Source of the DNA: Tragulus kanchil | Lineage: Eukaryota; Chordata; Mammalia; Artiodactyla; Tragulidae | DNA: 64,000 bases | Assembly: GCA_022376925.1 (NCBI GenBank) | Contig: JAIOJX010000004.1 | Location: 1,674,001-1,738,000, forward strand | Reading direction: 5' to 3' | In this document: positions 58,896 to 64,000 of the stretch, piece after piece | Numbering within the stretch: the first letter of the stretch is position 1 | Layout of the letters: every line of letters begins with the position of its first letter | Notes under the pieces: model-generated | Databases searched by the model: none | Told to the model about the DNA's origin: nothing | The model's input: the letters and a program-made list of their open reading frames with translations, nothing else | Made by a program: the position numbers and the translations under genes

Positions 58896-59855
58896 CCACT
58901 CCAACATTTATTGTCTGTCGACTTGATGATGGCCATTCTGATGGGTGTGAGGTGATATCTCATTGTAGTTTTGATTTGAATTTCTCTAATAAGAAGCAAG
59001 GTTGAGCATCGTTTCATGTGCTTTTTGGCCATCTGTACGTCCTCTTTGGTGAGATGTCTCTTTAGGTCTTTTTCCCATTTTTTGATTGGGTTGTTCATTT
59101 TTCTGATACTGAATTGTCTGAGTTGCTTGTGGCTTTTGGAGCTTAATTCTTTGTCTGCTGTTTCATTTGCTATGATTTTCTCCCATTCTGTGGGCTATCT
59201 GTTCAGCTTTTTTTGTAATTTCTTTTGCTGTATAAAAGCTTTTAAGTTTCATTAGGTCCCACATGTTAATTTTTGGTTTTAGTTCTGCTTTTCTAGTAGG
59301 TGGGCCATGGAAGATCTTGCTTTGGTTTATGTCCTTGAGTGTTGGTTTCTGGTCTTACATTTAGGTCTTTAACCTATTTTGAGTTGATCTTTGGGTATGG
59401 TGTCAGGGAATGTTCCAACTTCATTTTTTTGCATGTAGCTGTCCAATTTTCCCAGCACCATTTGTTGAAAAGGCTGTCTTTGTCCCATTTTAGATTTTCG
59501 CCTCCTTTGTCAAAAATAAGTTACCCATAGGTGCGTGGGTTTATCTCTGGGTTCTCTATCTTGTTCCATTGGTTTATATTTCTGTTTTTGTGCCAGTACC
59601 ATACTGTCTTGATGACTGTTGCTTTGCAGTATAGTCTGAAGTTAGGGAGGCTGATCCCTCCAGTTCCATTCTTCTTTCTCAGGATTGCTTTGGCTCTTAG
59701 AGGTCTTTTGTGTTTTCGTATGAACTGTGTTATTCTTTGGTCTAGTTCTGTGAAGAATCTCACTGGTAGTTTGATAGGGATCACATTGAATCTGTAGATG
59801 ATATTTGGTAGTATGGTCATTTTCACAATATTGATTCTTCCGACTCTATTTCTGG
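58143..59855 (-). mobile_element. 5'-truncated LINE-1, minus strand
   Basis: About 1.7 kb: A-tail at 58143-58163, 3' UTR, then ORF2 C-terminal half up to about 59855. The minus-strand frames give [40 protein letters not shown] and [19 protein letters not shown] (59859-59521) and the cysteine-motif region (59098-58862). The frame is interrupted several times. It is similar to but more diverged than the L1s at 1-1015 and 17.1-21.5 kb. I could not see a target-site duplication. Confidence 0.9.
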
Positions 59856-59999
59856 CCACATATCAAGGAAGCCCTGAACTCAGTGAGGAAAAGAAAGAAA
59901 GAAACCTCTAGTGATGCCCAAAGAGAAATAACTGATGATGTCAGGACTAAGAATCAGCATAGTCCAGAAAATATTTTCAAGAAGCACATGTCTACGACT

Positions 60000-60240
60000 G
60001 CCCTAATGTAGGGGACAGAGGTTCAATCCCTGGTCTGGGAAGATACCATATGTCACAGGGCAACTAAGCTGGTAGGCTATAAGTACTGAGGCCCATGCTC
60101 CACAATAAGAGAAGACACTGCAACTGAGAAACCCATTCCAAGCAACTAGAGAGTTGCTTTCCACAACTAGAGAAAGTCTGTGTGCAGCAATGAAGATCCA
60201 GTGCAGTCAAAAAATTTTTTTTCATTAAATAAATAAAGAA
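60000..60240 (+). mobile_element. CHR-type tRNA-Glu SINE, first copy
   Basis: Plus-strand SINE with box-B-like AGGTTCAATCCC, TGGTCTGGGAAGATACCATA, CACAATAAGAGAAGACACTG, CAACTAGAGAAAGTCTGTGT, GCAGCAATGAAGATCC and an (AAAT)n tail. This is the older CHR layout shared by ruminants and cetaceans, distinct from the CHR-2-like SINE elsewhere in the window. Duplicate at about 61078-61318. Confidence 0.85.
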
Positions 60241-60701
60241 AAGTGTAAAAACTAGGTATATGTCTGGTCCTTAACCAAGACATTCTAAATAGGAATTTCT
60301 TGGGTTGAGAATTATACACCCAAATTTAAAATGTACATCTTCAGTTAATTCTTATCAAGGTCCTTCCTTAAGAACCTCTGCTCCAAGGGAGCACCTCCCA
60401 AAATGCTGGCTAAAATAAGAAATGTGACTATTTTGCCCCTCCCAGTCCCCCTAATCCTAACAGACTAGGATTCATACTTTGCCAAATGTTCTCGCTGGGA
60501 GTGTATGACCTGTGCCTGCACACAGGACCCTGGCCAAGAGGCTTCCAGGGCCAGCCATGGGCCTTGGGAAAGCACTGTGTTTGCTAACCCAGAGGAGAAA
60601 GCTTTTCTGTTCTTGGTCCATTTGGAGCAGACGCCATTTTGTTATTCACACAAAGGTACTATGTGCCAGAGTGGCTTACACACTATATAATAATTGCTGT
60701 G

Positions 60702-60938
60702 TGCTTTGCAGTTCTGAAGTTAGGGAGGCTGATCCCTCCAGTTCCATTCTTCTTTCTCAGGATTGCTTTGGCTCTTAGAGGTCTTTTGTGTTTTCGTATG
60801 AACTGTGTTATTCTTTGGTCTAGTTCTGTGAAGAATCTCACTGGTAGTTTGATAGGGATCACATTGAATCTGTAGATGATATTTGGTAGTATGGTCATTT
60901 TCACAATATTGATTCTTCCGACTCTATTTCTGGCCACA
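60702..60938 (-). mobile_element. LINE-1 fragment, duplicate of 59635-59855 region
   Basis: Second copy of the truncated 5' edge of the minus-strand L1, isolated from the rest of the element. Its left edge is a duplication junction, not an insertion site. Confidence 0.92.
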
Positions 60939-61780
60939 TATCAAGGAAGCCCTGAACTCAGTGAGGAAAAGAAAGAAAGAAACCTCTAGTGATGCCCAAA
61001 GAGAAATAACTGATGATGTCAGGACTAAGAATCAGCATAGTCCAGAAAATATTTTCAAGAAGCACATGTCTACGACTGCCCTAATGTAGGGGACAGAGGT
61101 TCAATCCCTGGTCTGGGAAGATACCATATGTCACAGGGCAACTAAGCTGGTAGGCTATAAGTACTGAGGCCCATGCTCCACAATAAGAGAAGACACTGCA
61201 ACTGAGAAACCCATTCCAAGCAACTAGAGAGTTGCTTTCCACAACTAGAGAAAGTCTGTGTGCAGCAATGAAGATCCAGTGCAGTCAAAAAATTTTTTTT
61301 CATTAAATAAATAAAGAAAAGTGTAAAAACTAGGTATATGTCTGGTCCTTAACCAAGACATTCTAAATAGGAATTTCTTGGGTTGAGAATTATACACCCA
61401 AATTTAAAATGTACATCTTCAGTTAATTCTTATCAAGGTCCTTCCTTAAGAACCTCTGCTCCAAGGGAGCACCTCCCAAAATGCTGGCTAAAATAAGAAA
61501 TGTGACTATTTTGCCCCTCCCAGTCCCCCTAATCCTAACAGACTAGGATTCATACTTTGCCAAATGTTCTCGCTGGGAGTGTATGACCTGTGCCTGCACA
61601 CAGGACCCTGGCCAAGAGGCTTCCAGGGCCAGCCATGGGCCTTGGGAAAGCACTGTGTTTGCTAACCCAGAGGAGAAAGCTTTTCTGTTCTTGGTCCATT
61701 TGGAGCAGACGCCATTTTGTTATTCACACAAAGGTACTATGTGCCAGAGTGGCTTACACACTATATAATAATTGCTGTAT

Positions 61781-62750
61781 TTTCAAGCCATCTTCCTCCA
61801 AATGTTATCTAGTAACAAATTCTATAGTCATTACATTAACACAGGTTATACAAAAAATGCAGCTCAAAAGTGCATATTGAGTTGTCTTGGAATTGATGAT
61901 GGGATTTGTATTTGGCACAGTGATATAAACCCAAGACGTTTGCCTATATTTTTCCAGCTTAGGATGCAAAGCCCAATCAGAATTGTTCCATCTATGCCTT
62001 AGTTTGCAGGTCTTTTAGGCATATCTGGGCTCAATTTTCAAAAAAGAAACCCAGCAGTAGGCCCTGTTGATCAGCTCTCACTGTTGCCCATGAGAGCATT
62101 TTCTGGGCTCCAAATCTGTTGCCTCTCTCACCATCAGCCATTCCTCATGAAGGGTCGCTCATCTAAACACCAAACTACCCTAACAACTCTTACATCAAAC
62201 TGTGTCCTGTCCCAAAGAAGACACATAAAGGATGGAGTATTCCTTAGCCCTTTGAATCACATATATTTCAAAATCAAGGAAGTCTTTAATACACGGAAGT
62301 TGTCAGCTTTCTCAGAGTGTCCCTCCTCTTTTTTGAGCTATGACCATTGTCTCTCAGGTCAGATTCCAGTAAAACACAAAGGAAATGTCATTCTCCAAGG
62401 TGGGAATGTCAATCTAAGCTGTAAAGTGAGACTTCAGATAATGAGAAAACCTTCAGACTATTAAAATTAATGACTCTATAAACCTCTAGCATCTGCCGTT
62501 AAAATAGCAATATTTGCATATTATGAACCACAAGTGCTGCCCAAAATAAAATAAGGGGAATACCCTTGAATCTTGCTAGAGGAACTGGTCCCAGGAAAAT
62601 TAAAGCTGCCATCAGTAAGGTGGGAAGTGCCCATGAGGCTTGATTATGTTCTTGTGTACTTGACAGGGAGAGATAACCATCCTTTGGAGAAATATTACTC
62701 CATGATGTATGTATTTTATAGTTGAGAAATGTGCTTTCACCCACTGCCTC
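61781..62750. other. Single-copy sequence, nothing recognised
   Basis: About 970 bp. The longest frame (62084-62464, 126 codons) has no recognisable domain and no supporting context, so I do not call it a gene. Confidence 0.5.
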
Positions 62751-64000
62751 ACTTCATTTTCACAACTATCTTGAATGGTGGGCAGAGCAGGCTTACTATA
62801 ATCATTTTACAAAGAAAGTGGGTACAGAGAAAGGATGCGCAGTGGATAAGTAATGTTGCTCTCAAACACCTCCCCACCCTTTCTAGCTCTCCTCTGGAAC
62901 ATAGGTTGTTTTTAGACAACGTACTTTTAGAAGATCTAATAACACCATTCATCACTCTGGGATGAGTCACGTGCATCACAGTACTAGCCTTTTTAGGTCC
63001 CACTGATTTCTTCAGGGATGGACCTATAGACTTAGAGTTACTGAGATACAAGATGACTTTATTGTTTGGTGGCGAGGTATGTCCTCTTTCCTTCTTACCA
63101 TCGCACAGTATCTGGAAATGAAGCAATCATAGAGGAAAGGAGAACTACTGGAAGGAGAAAAACTTGGTCCAGGTGAAATGATTGACTTTCCTACCTTGGA
63201 GAAATGACATTTCCTTTTTAACTTAACCTAACTTATGCTAGAGGTACTGATACTTGCAACTTGAGGATTGATTCAAAATGTTCATGATGTCCATTTCCCC
63301 ATAACTATACTGTGTTCATGGGCAACATAGGTCTCTAGCTCCTTTGTGACAACACCTTTCTGTATTCATGGGTGTTCTCTCCATATTTAGGGAAGAGACA
63401 TGGGAGGGAGGAAATGCAGCCAACTCTCTTTTTGCTGTCTAAAATTTTCTGGGTACTGACCAGTCAGTGGATTGCATATCCTTGGCTCAAGTACACCCTC
63501 CCTTCCTGACCCAACCCACAGTGGTCAGAGGGTGGGGGTGAGAAAGGCCAATGGGTGATAAGGCACAGGACATGGTCATTTAAGCAGTAGAGACTTAGAT
63601 AAGGCACCTCCCTTAGAGGCTGTAGGCCCAGGAGATCTTTCTACAGGCTTTCTACTTCTCAGTGGGGTTTCAGAGATCCATACATTCTTGAGCATTCTAT
63701 TACAATGTTATAATTTTTCATTTGATTTTTATAACCATTCAAACACATTAATACTTGCATCACTTGTATCACTTATGGGATTTAAATGCCTATATTCGTT
63801 GTGTTTATAAGCAAATTGGCATTGGCTCCAAGTAAAGGGGGGCTCATATATGGTATTAAAACTTCATTTTCACAACTATCTTGAATGGTGGGCAGAGCAG
63901 GCTTACTATAATCATTTTACAAAGAAAGTGGGTACAGAGAAAGGATGCGAGTGGATAAGTAATGTTGCTCTCAAACACCTCCCCACCCTTTCTAGCTCTC
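62751..64000. repeat. Tandem duplication 21 (spacing 1110 bp, second copy leaves the window)
   Basis: 62751-62890 recurs at 63861-64000 and evidently continues past the window edge. One base differs (GATGCGCAGTGG versus GATGCGAGTGG). A minus-strand MIR-like core (CTTCATTTTCACAACTATCT, ATCATTTTACAAAGAAAGTG) spans the start of both copies. Confidence 0.93.
62891..63860. other. Single-copy sequence, nothing recognised
   Basis: No transposon, exon or simple-sequence array I can support; it is the remainder of the first copy of duplication 21. Confidence 0.5.

Larger units (their letters stand above)
59635..61780. repeat. Tandem duplication 20 (spacing 1078 bp)
   Basis: 59635 to about 60705 recurs from about 60702 to 61780. 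The junction reads GCTGTGTGCTTTGCAGTTCTGAAG, where the L1 has GCTTTGCAGTATAGTCTGAA: a 4-bp loss at the join. The first ~225 bp repeat the 5' end of the minus-strand L1 (60702-60938). Confidence 0.95.

Noticed and set aside
62084..62464. 126-codon plus-strand frame
   Set aside because: No family resemblance, unremarkable composition and no exon-like boundaries that I can support; length is within chance for 64 kb.

Overview
This is a non-coding stretch of a mammalian nuclear genome, from a ruminant (even-toed ungulate). The evidence is the repeat content: several BOV-A2/Bov-tA type SINEs, tRNA-Glu-derived CHR-type SINEs, the cetartiodactyl/ruminant type of LINE-1 with its typical 5' UTR and 3' UTR, and ancient MIR, L2 and MaLR relics. 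I recognise no functional protein-coding gene, tRNA or rRNA. The only cellular gene sequence I recognise is a dead processed copy of RPL17 (about 7.4-8.1 kb). An abundant CHR-2-like SINE that I do not associate with well-known bovids hints at a different ruminant lineage (perhaps tragulid); that is a weak inference.

Layout: 0-1.0 kb is the 3' end of a recent-looking L1 (+). 1.4-3.8 kb holds a BOV-A2 inside a tandem duplication. 3.8-8.6 kb is AT-rich single-copy sequence with an old L1 tail and the RPL17 pseudogene. 8.6-16.9 kb holds MIR/L2 relics and a SINE nested in a SINE. 17.1-21.5 kb is a 5'-truncated L1 with clear target-site duplications. 21.5-31.8 kb holds a CHR-2-like SINE, a MaLR LTR, a hAT-like relic, a compound microsatellite and L2. 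31.8-41.8 kb is an essentially full-length but decayed L1 (5' UTR, ORF1, ORF2, 3' UTR) carrying a nested SINE. 42-57 kb is rich in BOV-A2 and CHR-2-like SINEs with L2/MIR relics. 57.0-60.9 kb is a minus-strand 5'-truncated L1. 60-64 kb is a CHR-type SINE and mostly unassignable sequence.

The dominant and most unusual signal cuts across all of this. Twenty-one direct tandem duplications, each with a copy-to-copy spacing of only 1.02-1.22 kb (mean about 1.12 kb), are strung along the window. Their boundaries ignore every biological boundary: they cut SINEs, L1s and unique DNA alike. Copies are near-identical and differ mainly in homopolymers, microsatellites and a few substitutions. Several junctions carry 12-52 bp of low-quality-looking filler resembling an error-laden version of the neighbouring sequence, and one copy contains an 'n'. 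The L1s make structural sense (target-site duplications, canonical domain order, plausible length) only when the second copies are collapsed. The simplest reading is an assembly artefact: unmerged ~1.1 kb overlaps at contig or gap-fill junctions, possibly joining two haplotypes. About 22.7 kb of the 64 kb is then redundant and the true locus is about 41 kb. Copy numbers of everything inside these blocks should be treated accordingly.

Smaller observations that survive collapse are a convergent SINE pair with an apparent 38-bp inverted conversion/template-switch tract, a 35-bp inverted templated insertion in an old L1 tail, a SINE with a G-quadruplex-capable 3' tail, and one L1 3' end whose two copies change abruptly from divergent to identical.
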